From DAHUYF01 sp035509275 (GTDB lineage Bacteria > Pseudomonadota > Alphaproteobacteria > ATCC43930 > CGMCC-115725): 45,083 bases of DNA. A model generated the notes under the pieces. The model searched no databases. It saw only the letters and a program-made list of their open reading frames with translations, and had not been told where the DNA came from. The stretch is from assembly GCA_035509275.1 (NCBI GenBank), contig DATJLU010000228.1, positions 1 to 45,083 of the forward strand, in the 5' to 3' direction. How positions within the stretch are numbered: the first letter of the stretch is position 1; each line of letters begins with the position of its first letter. Positions 37,991-45,083 of the stretch are shown one piece after another. The position numbers and the translations under genes were made by a program.

Positions 37991-39508
37991 ATGCCCGCAG
38001 GACAGCGCCTCTTGGTTCCACAACATGGCCCGGCTTCGGGGGCGGCGCGCCTCGCGCCGGTGGTCTTCGGTGTGCTGGTTGCGTGGGCCTACGCCTGCGT
38101 GAGCAGCGATCACGCCGCTGCGGCGCCGCCGCCGGTCTCGGTGCCGACCGAACCGGAAAGCTTCGAGCCGACCCAGCCCACGACCGGGCCGTTCGGGTTT
38201 CTGACCGGGCTCTCGCGCAGCAACTATCTGCTCGGCGATATGTGGGGCCTGCGCACGCTGTTGAGCCAATACGGCATTTCCTTCGCGCTGCAGGAGACCA
38301 GCGAGGTCTTTGGCAATGTGACCGGCGGAGTGCGGCAGGGTGCCGAATATGACGGCCTCACCCAGGCGGTCGTTCAGATGGACACGCAGCGCGCCTTCGG
38401 GTGGTATGGCGGCACCTTCAACGCGAGCGCTCTCCAAATTCACGGCCGCAATCTGAGCGCCGACAATCTCGCCACCTTGCAGACCGCGAGCGGGATCGAA
38501 GCCGATCGCGCGACCCGGTTGTGGGAGCTCTGGTATCAGCAGAAATTCGGCAGCCAGGATCGCTTCAACGTCCGCATCGGGCAGCAGAGTCTCGATCAGG
38601 AATTCATGGTCAGCCAGAACGCGTCGTACTTCATCAATACGATGTTCGGCTGGCCGATGCTGCCTTCGGCCAATCTGCCCGGCGGCGGCCCGGCCTACCC
38701 GTTATCCGCGCCCGGCGTCCGCTTCCGCGCGCGCCCGACGGAATCATTGACCGTCCTCGCCGGCGTGTTCAGCGGCAGCCCGCTGAGCACTGACGCTCCC
38801 GGCGACCCGCAACAGCTGAACCCGTCAGGCACGACCTTTCCGTGGAACGGCACGCTCGCGATCACTGAGTTCCAATACTCCTATCCCTCGTTGGGCACGA
38901 TGCTTTATCCCAACGAGTCGGAGCCGCTCGGACGGACCTATAAGCTCGGTTTCTGGTACGACACGAAGGAGTTTGCCGATCAGGAGATCGACAATACCGG
39001 CCTCTCGCTCGCCAACCCCGCCAGCACCGGGGTTCCGGAAATGCATCGGGGCAATTGGGCGGTCTACGGTGTCGCCGATCAGATCGTCTGGGTCGATCCG
39101 GAGGAACTCGATCGGACCGTCAACGTCTTCATCCGCCCGATGGGGACGCCGCTCGCCGATCGTAACCTGATCACTTTCAGTCTGAATGCCGGGGTCGTTT
39201 TTCACGAGCCGATCCTGCATCGCGACGATGACACCTTCGGCATCGGCATGGGCTATGCCCATGTGAGCGGCCGCGCGGCCGCACTCGACCGGGATACCGC
39301 GGCGTTCACCGGCTCTTTCACCCCGGTGCGCAGCGGCGAGACCTTTTTGGAAGTCACCTATCAGTATCAGGCCACACCCTGGTGGCAGCTGCAGCCCGAT
39401 TTCCAATACGTGTTCAATCCCGGTGCGGGTATCGCCAATCCGAACGCCCCGACGCAGCAGGTCAAGGACGAGGCGGTATTCGGACTACGCACCAACATCC
39501 TCTTCTGA
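37991..39508 (+). CDS. OprB-type outer membrane porin
   Basis: A 505-residue porin of the carbohydrate-selective OprB family. A hydrophobic N-terminal segment (about residues 20-45, ending HAAAA) acts as signal. Then come GPFGFLTGLSRSNYLLGDMWG and the beta-strand-rich body with the family blocks LWELWYQQKF, FNVRIGQQSLDQEFM and GNWAVYGVADQIVW, and the protein ends in a terminal phenylalanine (FGLRTNILF), the usual outer-membrane signature. GGGG lies 6 nt before the ATG. It is first in a six-gene run with iron-related genes behind Fur-like boxes, so its cargo here may be an iron compound rather than sugar. Confidence 0.88.
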   Translation: MPAGQRLLVPQHGPASGAARLAPVVFGVLVAWAYACVSSDHAAAAPPPVSVPTEPESFEPTQPTTGPFGFLTGLSRSNYLLGDMWGLRTLLSQYGISFALQETSEVFGNVTGGVRQGAEYDGLTQAVVQMDTQRAFGWYGGTFNASALQIHGRNLSADNLATLQTASGIEADRATRLWELWYQQKFGSQDRFNVRIGQQSLDQEFMVSQNASYFINTMFGWPMLPSANLPGGGPAYPLSAPGVRFRARPTESLTVLAGVFSGSPLSTDAPGDPQQLNPSGTTFPWNGTLAITEFQYSYPSLGTMLYPNESEPLGRTYKLGFWYDTKEFADQEIDNTGLSLANPASTGVPEMHRGNWAVYGVADQIVWVDPEELDRTVNVFIRPMGTPLADRNLITFSLNAGVVFHEPILHRDDDTFGIGMGYAHVSGRAAALDRDTAAFTGSFTPVRSGETFLEVTYQYQATPWWQLQPDFQYVFNPGAGIANPNAPTQQVKDEAVFGLRTNILF

Positions 39509-39523
39509 ACGGAGCATGGGCCG

Positions 39524-40708
39524 ATGACGAAAGAGATCAGGACCATGAAGCGCGCGCGACGGCAATGCGCGACGGGTATCTTTGCGGTCTTGGCCGCGCT
39601 GGTCGCGGCGCCACTGCTGCTGATTTCGGGCGCCGAGGCGGCGGATCAGGGTTTCCTCGAAACCATCCACCGACACATCACCTGGACCTCGACCGTGACC
39701 GACAATGGCGACCTCAACCCCTACGCCGTCGTCGTCGCGCCGATCTCTGCCGGCAAGGTGCAAAAGGACGATGTGCTGGTGACCAATTTCAATAACGTGT
39801 CGAACCTGCAGGGCACCGGCGGCACGATCGTCGATTACACCCCCTCTACCAAGAAAACGACGCTGTTCGCCAACCTGCCGCAACACCTGCCGCAATGTCC
39901 CGGCGGCGTCGGCTTGGGCACGGCCATGACCATGCTCAAGACCGGCTGGGTGATCGTTGGCAGCACGCCGAGCACCGATGGCACGACGCGCACCAAGGGC
40001 GATGGCTGCCTCATCGTCCTCGACCCCAATGGACAGTTCGTGACCGCCTGGGCGGGTCCAACCATCAACGATCCCTGGGGCAATATGGCCGTGATCGACA
40101 AAGGGACGACGGCGATCTTGTTTATCAGCATGGCCGGGTTCGATGTTCCCGGCTATCAGATCCGCGACCCGCAGACGGGCTACCCCGTGACCGTCAACAA
40201 AGCGACGGTCCTGCGCCTGGAGCTGTCGATCCCGCAAGGCAAGCCGCCGGTGATTACCAGCCAGACGGTGGTCGCCAATGGCTTCGGGCAACGCGCCGAC
40301 CGCGATGTTTTCCTCATCGGCCCGACCGGGCTGGCGCTGGGCGCTGATGACACACTCTATCTGTCGGACGCGCTCGGCAATCAGATCGTCGCGATTCCCG
40401 AGGCGAGCACGCGCACGACCAGCGCGGGGACCGGCCGAACCGTCACCAAAGACGGGCTTTTGAGGCGGCCGCTCGCGATGTGCGTCGCCCCCAACGGCGA
40501 CCTCCTCGTGACCAACGCCAAAAACGGTCAGGTGGTGGAGGTCGATCCGAAAACCGGCAAGCAGCTCTATGCCCAATGGATCGACACGAACCAGGCCCAG
40601 TCGCCGCCCGGAAACGGCGACCTCTTCGGCATCGCCATGACGCCGGACGGCAAGGGCTTCTATTACGTCGAGGACGACGTCAATACCTTGATGGAGGCAA
40701 CACGATGA
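39524..40708 (+). CDS. secreted beta-propeller-like (NHL/SMP-30-type) protein
   Basis: A 394-residue protein with a signal peptide (about residues 8-40, ending AEAAD) and repeated propeller-type strands such as GPTGLALGADDTLYLSDALGNQIVAI, RPLAMCVAPNGDLLVTNAKNG and LFGIAMTPDGKGFYYVED. The D-G/N-L-Y-V-S/T-N/D pattern is typical of NHL or SMP-30 blades. No catalytic motif is evident. GGAG lies 9 nt before the ATG; a second ATG at 39545 is possible. It follows the porin after 15 bp and overlaps the peroxidase start (ATGA), so it is very likely a periplasmic partner of both. Function unknown. Confidence 0.8.
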   Translation: MTKEIRTMKRARRQCATGIFAVLAALVAAPLLLISGAEAADQGFLETIHRHITWTSTVTDNGDLNPYAVVVAPISAGKVQKDDVLVTNFNNVSNLQGTGGTIVDYTPSTKKTTLFANLPQHLPQCPGGVGLGTAMTMLKTGWVIVGSTPSTDGTTRTKGDGCLIVLDPNGQFVTAWAGPTINDPWGNMAVIDKGTTAILFISMAGFDVPGYQIRDPQTGYPVTVNKATVLRLELSIPQGKPPVITSQTVVANGFGQRADRDVFLIGPTGLALGADDTLYLSDALGNQIVAIPEASTRTTSAGTGRTVTKDGLLRRPLAMCVAPNGDLLVTNAKNGQVVEVDPKTGKQLYAQWIDTNQAQSPPGNGDLFGIAMTPDGKGFYYVEDDVNTLMEATR

Positions 40709-42048
40709 GCCGGCCGGAGGACGGCGAGCGCCGCGCGTCGCGGCGGGGCTTTCTGACGGGGGCGGCCGGCCTGGCTGCCGCCGCCGGCGTTGGCGTCCGT
40801 GCGGCGGCGGCCGCGGCGCCGAACCCGCAATCGACCGAGCCGTTTTGGGGAATGCATCAGGGCGGCATCGTCACCCCGGCGCAAAGCCATAGCTACTTTG
40901 CGGCCTTCGATCTCGTTGCGACCAAGCGCGAGGACGTCGCCACTCTGCTGCAGGCCTGGACCGCCGCCGCCGCCAGGATGGCGAGCGGTAAGACGGCGCA
41001 GCCGCTCGACGGCGGGCTCAAGCCGGCCGTCGCCTCGCCCGCCGGCAACGCTCAAACCAAAGGCGGCGATGCTTACGCGACGCCGGACCCGAGCACCATG
41101 GCCGCCGATACCGGCGAAGCGCTTGGCCTCTCGCCGGCGCGGCTGACGGTGACATTTGGCTTCGGCGCGGGGCTCTTCAGCAAGGACGGCAAGGACCGCT
41201 ACGGCCTCGCGGCGCGCCGGCCCGCGGCGCTTGTCGATTTGCCGAAATTCGTCGGCGATCAGCTCGTCGAGGCACATAGCGGCGGCGACCTCTCCGTCCA
41301 GGCCTGCGCGGACGATCCGCAAGTCGCGTTTCACGCACTTCGCCAGCTTTCGCGGCTCGCCGACGGCGTCGCGCAAATCCGGTGGGTGCAGTCGGGCTTC
41401 ATGCCGAACGTCAGCGGCACCGAGACGCCGCGCAACCTGATGGGCTTCAGGGACGGGACGAACAATCCGCGGATCAGCGATCCCGCGGCGATGGCGAAGG
41501 TTGTCTGGGTTGGCGAGGAAGGCCCGGACTGGATGCGCGGCGGCAGCTATGTCGTCGCCCGGCGCATCCGCATCGCGCTCGAGCATTGGGACCGCATGCA
41601 GGTCGCCTTCCAGGAGCAGACCGTCGGCCGCCATAAATATTCCGGCGCGCCGATCGGCCAGAAAAACGAGTTCGATGCGCTGGATCTCGACACCACCGAC
41701 AAGGATGGCAACCCGGTCATTGCGCAAAACGCTCATGTCCGACTCGCCGCCGCGGCGAGCAATGATGGCGCGCAAATCCTGCGGCGGCCCTACTCCTACA
41801 ATGACGGCGTCGATTTCACCGCCGAGCGCTGGCCGCCCTGGCGGCAGGGTCTGGAATACGATGCCGGCCTGTTCTTCATCTGCTACCAGCGCGACCCGCG
41901 GACCGGATTCGTCAAGATTTTCGAGCGGATGGCGAAGTTCGACATGATGAACCAGTTCGTCACCCATGTCGGCGGCGGGCTCTTTGCGTGCCCCGGCGGC
42001 GCGGCGCAAGGCGAATTCATCGGCCAGCGCCTGTTCGAGACCGCCTGA
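40705..42048 (+). CDS. Tat-exported DyP-type peroxidase (EfeB-like)
   Basis: A 447-residue dye-decolorizing peroxidase of the EfeB/YcdB group, enzymes described as haem peroxidases and proposed deferrochelatases. A twin-arginine signal (RRASRRGFLTGAAG) precedes an Ala-rich helix. Catalytic aspartate D250 lies in the GFRDGTNNP motif, the probable haem-ligand H344 in NAHVRLA and the distal arginine R360/R361 in ILRRPYSY. The C-terminus has FVTHVGGGLFACPGG. GGAGG precedes the ATG, which overlaps the upstream stop. In Efe systems this protein works with EfeO and the EfeU permease; no permease gene is present here. Confidence 0.9.
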   Translation: MSRPEDGERRASRRGFLTGAAGLAAAAGVGVRAAAAAAPNPQSTEPFWGMHQGGIVTPAQSHSYFAAFDLVATKREDVATLLQAWTAAAARMASGKTAQPLDGGLKPAVASPAGNAQTKGGDAYATPDPSTMAADTGEALGLSPARLTVTFGFGAGLFSKDGKDRYGLAARRPAALVDLPKFVGDQLVEAHSGGDLSVQACADDPQVAFHALRQLSRLADGVAQIRWVQSGFMPNVSGTETPRNLMGFRDGTNNPRISDPAAMAKVVWVGEEGPDWMRGGSYVVARRIRIALEHWDRMQVAFQEQTVGRHKYSGAPIGQKNEFDALDLDTTDKDGNPVIAQNAHVRLAAAASNDGAQILRRPYSYNDGVDFTAERWPPWRQGLEYDAGLFFICYQRDPRTGFVKIFERMAKFDMMNQFVTHVGGGLFACPGGAAQGEFIGQRLFETA

Positions 42049-42098
42049 TGACCGCCGACCAACACGCCCCTGATCACGACAGCGCGAGGCTTCCTTCC

Positions 42099-42428
42099 AT
42101 GCGATACCGCCTGCCGCTCCTTATGCTCGCGCTCGCCGCGAGCGGACACGCCCGTGCCGAGGACCTCACCACGATCGACGTCTCGATCCGGGATCATCGG
42201 TTCACGCCCGCCGAAATCCACGTGCCGGCAGGAAAGCCCGTCATGCTCAGCATCAAAAACGAGGACGCGACGGCCGAGGAGTTCGATTCCTTGGCGCTCA
42301 AGGTCGAGAAGGTGATCGTCGGCGGCCGCACGGCGACGCTGCGGCTGCGACCACTCGGCGCGGGGCGCTACCCCTTCATGGGCGAATACCATTCCGACAC
42401 CGCCCAGGGCGTCGTCATCGCCGAATGA
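42099..42428 (+). CDS. EfeO-type periplasmic cupredoxin
   Basis: A 109-residue protein: signal peptide (1-20, ending HARA) plus one cupredoxin domain. It follows the family pattern of EfeO N-domains and FTR1-linked cupredoxins: FTPAEIHVPAGKPVMLSIKN, DATAEEFDSLALKVEKVI and a C-terminal PFMGEYHSDTAQGVVIAE. The helical M75 domain of full EfeO is absent. The frame is open back to an ATG at 42048 that overlaps the peroxidase stop (TGATG), so translation may be coupled. The 42099 start is preferred because it places the signal peptide at the N-terminus. Likely role: binding or oxidising periplasmic iron or copper. Confidence 0.82.
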   Translation: MRYRLPLLMLALAASGHARAEDLTTIDVSIRDHRFTPAEIHVPAGKPVMLSIKNEDATAEEFDSLALKVEKVIVGGRTATLRLRPLGAGRYPFMGEYHSDTAQGVVIAE

Positions 42429-42483
42429 ACATTTGTCCCTGAGGCGTCGAACTCCCGCGCCGGAAATCAGCACGGAACTTCCC

Positions 42484-42687
42484 ATGTATGTCTGTCTCTG
42501 TCACGGCTTCACCGACCGGCAGGTCCGCCGCATCGCCGCGAGGGCCCAAGGCTCGACCGCTTGCGTCTACCGCGCCCTCGGCGTTCGCCCGCAATGCGGT
42601 AAATGCGTGCCGATGGTGAGGGACATCGTCCGCGGGGTCGCCGCCGCCCCAACCGATGGACTGGCCGACCCGTCGTCATCGGCTTAA
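42484..42687 (+). CDS. bfd: bacterioferritin-associated ferredoxin
   Basis: A 67-residue [2Fe-2S] protein of the BFD family that reduces the iron core of bacterioferritin so that iron can be released. The four cluster cysteines are C4 and C6 (MYVCLCHG) and C38 and C41 (RPQCGKC), the standard C-x-C-x31-C-x2-C spacing. The helix TDRQVRRIAARAQGSTACVYRALG fits the family. The ATG at 42484 is chosen over an upstream frame at 42433. It lies 55 bp after the cupredoxin gene and 79 bp before bfr. Confidence 0.93.
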   Translation: MYVCLCHGFTDRQVRRIAARAQGSTACVYRALGVRPQCGKCVPMVRDIVRGVAAAPTDGLADPSSSA

Positions 42688-42766
42688 GCTTTGTTGCCGA
42701 GCGATGTCACGACCGGCGACCGCGATCCGATCGGCGGTCGCCTCAACCGATCAACGGAGGCCGGTC

Positions 42767-43243
42767 ATGCAGGGCGATCCCAAGGTGCTCCAACACCTCA
42801 ACGCCGTGCTCAAAAACGAGCTGACGGCGATCAATCAGTATTTCCTGCATGCCCGGATGCTGCGGCACTGGGGTGTCACCAAGCTCGGGAAACATGAGTA
42901 CGACGAATCCATAGACGAGATGAAGCACGCCGACCGCCTGATCAACCGCATCCTGTTCTTGGAGGGCGTGCCGAATCTCCAGGATCTGGACAAGCTTCTG
43001 ATCGGCGAGGACGTCCAGGAAATCCTCGAATGCGACCTCAAGCTCGAGCAGCAAGGCGTGAGCGGCCTTCGCGATGCCATCGCTTACAGCGAGTCGGTGC
43101 GCGATTTCGCGACGCGTGACCTCCTCACCGATATTCTCGACAGTGAGGAGGACGGCATCGATTTCATCGAGACCCAACTTGTGCTGATCACGAAAATTGG
43201 CCTGCAGAACTACATTCAGCTTCAATCCGAGGACGCGGATTGA
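42767..43243 (+). CDS. bfr: bacterioferritin
   Basis: A 158-residue bacterioferritin, the same length as E. coli Bfr, forming 24-subunit iron-storage cages with haem between dimers. Haem ligand M52 is present (SIDEMKHADR), as are ferroxidase residues E18, E51, H54, E94 and E127. The sixth, H130, is replaced by glycine: the usual E-E-G/E-H-I-D reads SEEDGIDFIETQ. An excellent GGAGG site lies before the ATG at 42767. Last in the putative iron cluster, directly after its reductase bfd. Confidence 0.94.
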   Translation: MQGDPKVLQHLNAVLKNELTAINQYFLHARMLRHWGVTKLGKHEYDESIDEMKHADRLINRILFLEGVPNLQDLDKLLIGEDVQEILECDLKLEQQGVSGLRDAIAYSESVRDFATRDLLTDILDSEEDGIDFIETQLVLITKIGLQNYIQLQSEDAD

Positions 43244-43249
43244 TCGGCC

Positions 43250-43425
43250 GCTCGGGGGCGTGCCGCCATCGGCGCGCGCGAGAAGGCCTGCATCACGCGG
43301 CGCGACTTTTCAGGATCGGGATCGCCCATAAGTTGCGGCAATACCCCAGAACGGTCTGGCAGGAGACGCTGTATCCTTGAGCCAGCCGCAGCGCTCGGCC
43401 AATCCGACAGCGGGGAAGAAAACTC
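43250..43425 (-). pseudogene. decayed C-terminus of a PhnB-like VOC protein
   Basis: Read on the minus strand, three frames each carry part of one protein end. They are CGWLKD (43390-43373), GYSVSCQTV (43376 to about 43350) and VLPQLMGDPDPEKSRRVMQA (43344 to about 43285). Joined, they follow the end of PhnB/3-demethylubiquinone-9 3-methyltransferase-like VOC proteins (CGW-K-D-R-x-G-x-S-W-Q-x-V-P...L-x-x-x-M-x-D-P-D-P-x-x-x-x-R). At least two frameshifts and the loss of the N-terminal part mean it is not functional. It fills the 256-bp gap after bfr. Confidence 0.55.
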
Positions 43426-43499
43426 TGCGAACGCTTATGGAAACGGGAGCGTACCGCGCCGTTGCGCCCGCGCCCTGAAGCGCTAGGCCCGGTTGCGGC

Positions 43500-44162
43500 T
43501 CAATGGATACGTTCGGCGAGCTGCTGGCGCGCGCTCAGCACGAAGTCGATCGGCGAGCCGTCGTCCGTGGTGCGAAACGCGATCGGCGTTCCGGCATCAT
43601 CCATCCAGACGAACTGGCGCTTATCGCTCACCACCTCGTATTGGTGTGCCGTGCGGTTGAGGCCCGGCAGCTTCACCGGGACGAGTTCGCCACCGCTGAC
43701 GTGCACCGCTTCGATTTTGCCGGTGCGCGTCGACATCATCACGCGCGAATCGAGCACCATGGCCGACCATGGGTTGGACGGGTGGACATCCGCCGGGGCG
43801 GTGATGGTTCCCGTCGGGGTGCTGACCACGAAGGCGCCGTTTCGCGCGACGCCATGCACCGGCAGCGACTTCCCGTTGGTGACGGTGACACCGTCAAAGG
43901 AGACCAGCGTCTGCCCATGCCAGCGCTCGACGCGCTGCGCCTCCTGGCGGTAGACGACGATGCCCAGGATCCGCACCGCGATACGCAACTCGCTCGTCAC
44001 CTCGGTGTCGTCGCCGACACGGTCGACCGTGTTGCTGTACGTGCCGATATCGCCATAGGTCGGATGGATGACACGATACTCGTACCGCTCCGGCGCAGCG
44101 CAAGCCGGCACCGCAAACGCGGCCGCGAGCGACAAAGCGGCGAAGAAGACGGCTCGACCCAT
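43500..44162 (-). CDS. DUF6134 family secreted protein
   Basis: A 220-residue protein with a signal peptide (1-22, ending PACAA) and a beta-rich body. The pattern YEYRVIHPTYGDIGTYSNTV, then RIAVRILGIVVYRQEAQRVERWHG and LVSFDGVTVTNGK, is typical of DUF6134. It ends in PIDFVLSARQQLAERIH. Function unknown; such proteins are periplasmic and fairly common in alphaproteobacteria. It is a single gene here, convergent with the bfr cluster, with the VOC remnant between. Confidence 0.75.
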   Translation of the reverse strand: MGRAVFFAALSLAAAFAVPACAAPERYEYRVIHPTYGDIGTYSNTVDRVGDDTEVTSELRIAVRILGIVVYRQEAQRVERWHGQTLVSFDGVTVTNGKSLPVHGVARNGAFVVSTPTGTITAPADVHPSNPWSAMVLDSRVMMSTRTGKIEAVHVSGGELVPVKLPGLNRTAHQYEVVSDKRQFVWMDDAGTPIAFRTTDDGSPIDFVLSARQQLAERIH

Positions 44163-44260
44163 ATCGTGCTCGTAGAACCAGGCGCCCCAGAGACCTCACG
44201 CCATACTAGAGCAAACAGCGAGTCCTGGCTATCGGCTCCCGCATCGACGCGTCCGGCACC

Positions 44261-45083
44261 TCAGCTTGCGACCCAACGCCGCATCTCGCGCTGGACCAGG
44301 CGGTCCGCGGGCAGGGTTATGCGGACGATGGTGCCGCGGCCGAGCGCGCTCTCGAGCGTGAGCGTGCCGCCATGCAGCTCGGCCAGCGCGCGGGCCAGCG
44401 GCAGACCGAGCCCGGTGCCCTCGTAGCGCCGGCTGAGCCGGCTATCGACCTGCCCGAAGGGCGAGAGCGCCCGCTCGATATCCTCGGGCGCGATGCCAAT
44501 GCCGTTGTCGGCAACCTCGATCACCACCCCGCGCTGGCTTTCGACCCGCGCATGCACCAGAATCTCGCCGCCCGGTGGCGTGAATTTCACCGCGTTGGAC
44601 AACAGGTTCATGAGGACCTGCTTCAGCTTGCGCTCATCGGCGCGGAGCAGCAGCAGCGCGTCGGGCAGCTCGGTCTTGAGCGTCAATTCGGCATTCGCGG
44701 CGCGCTCGCGCAGCAGCAGCACGACGCTGCGGATGATGGTCTGGAGATCGACGATCTCCTCGACCAGGTCGACGCGACCCGCCTCGACCTTGGACAGGTC
44801 GAGAATGTCGTTGATGATGCCGAGGAGATGGCTGCCGGAGCTGTGAATGTCCTGCGCGTATTCGGCGTAGCGATCGGTGATCGGACCGAGCAGCCGGTCG
44901 CGGATGATCTCGGCGAAGCCGAGGATGGCGTTGAGCGGCGTACGCAGCTCGTGGCTCATGGTGGCCAGGAAATCGGTCTTGGCCCGGTTGGCGACGTCGG
45001 CCGCCTCCTTGGCCTGGCGCAGGGCGAATTCGGCGTGCTTGCGCGCGGTGATGTTCTGCATCGCGCCGACGATGCGCAGCGGC
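44261..45083 (-). CDS. PAS-linked sensor histidine kinase, 5' end outside the window
   Basis: The C-terminal 273 or so residues of a histidine kinase; the frame runs off the right edge. The first codons in view (PLRIVGAMQNITARKHAE) are the end of a PAS/PAC domain (G-x-x-x-D/N-I-T-x-R-K). Next is the HisKA dimerisation domain with phospho-acceptor histidine in MSHELRTPLNAI, then the HATPase domain: N box LMNLLSNAVKFTP, G1 VADNGIGIAPEDI, F box SPFGQVDS and G2 YEGTGLGLPLARAL. No receiver domain follows before the stop. No response regulator is adjacent; the OmpR-type one at 27020-27688 is too far to assume pairing. Confidence 0.93.
   Translation of the reverse strand, partial: PLRIVGAMQNITARKHAEFALRQAKEAADVANRAKTDFLATMSHELRTPLNAILGFAEIIRDRLLGPITDRYAEYAQDIHSSGSHLLGIINDILDLSKVEAGRVDLVEEIVDLQTIIRSVVLLLRERAANAELTLKTELPDALLLLRADERKLKQVLMNLLSNAVKFTPPGGEILVHARVESQRGVVIEVADNGIGIAPEDIERALSPFGQVDSRLSRRYEGTGLGLPLARALAELHGGTLTLESALGRGTIVRITLPADRLVQREMRRWVAS

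Overview
The window is a GC-rich bacterial chromosome segment that reads as an alphaproteobacterium, probably Rhodospirillales-like. Pointers are aerobic cobaltochelatase genes cobS-cobT behind a J-domain gene and bolA, an aroK-aroB pair next to xerD, a TamA-TamB pair, an NDUFAF5/BioC-like methyltransferase, a malyl-CoA-type lyase beside accA, and DUF2076 and DUF6134 proteins. The lineage is inferred from gene content; no rRNA or tRNA gene was seen.

Left part (1-7.1 kb): rpsM-rpsK on the minus strand, with their own sigma70-like promoter and a hairpin next to the ribosome binding site. Then come an interspersed palindromic repeat, a membrane protein plus methyltransferase pair divergent from a LysR regulator with a palindromic operator candidate, a BioC/NDUFAF5-like methyltransferase, and two peptide-type ABC ATPases without permeases.

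Middle part (7.1-37.5 kb): mostly envelope and housekeeping genes. TamA-TamB is followed by the cobT-cobS-J-domain operon, with interspersed palindromic repeats on both sides of cobT. Then come bolA, a ribbon-helix-helix protein, aroKB, a 46-residue membrane protein and a secreted 573-residue protein of unknown function leading into xerD. Further on are an ABM-domain protein, a cupin, a malyl-CoA lyase-like gene, accA, a DUF2076 protein, an unpaired OmpR-type response regulator with a DegP-like protease, a MarR regulator divergent from a CBS-domain CLC protein, secA, a parvulin-type isomerase, argJ and mutT.

Right part (37.5-45.1 kb): the most interesting region. Two Fur-box-like sites precede six co-directional genes: an OprB-type porin, a secreted beta-propeller-like protein, a Tat-exported DyP/EfeB-type peroxidase, an EfeO-type cupredoxin, bacterioferritin-associated ferredoxin and bacterioferritin. 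It looks like a chain for bringing iron or haem through the outer membrane, handling it in the periplasm and storing it, but no inner-membrane permease is present. The bacterioferritin lacks one ferroxidase histidine. A decayed PhnB-like VOC gene, a DUF6134 protein and the 3' part of a sensor histidine kinase close the window.
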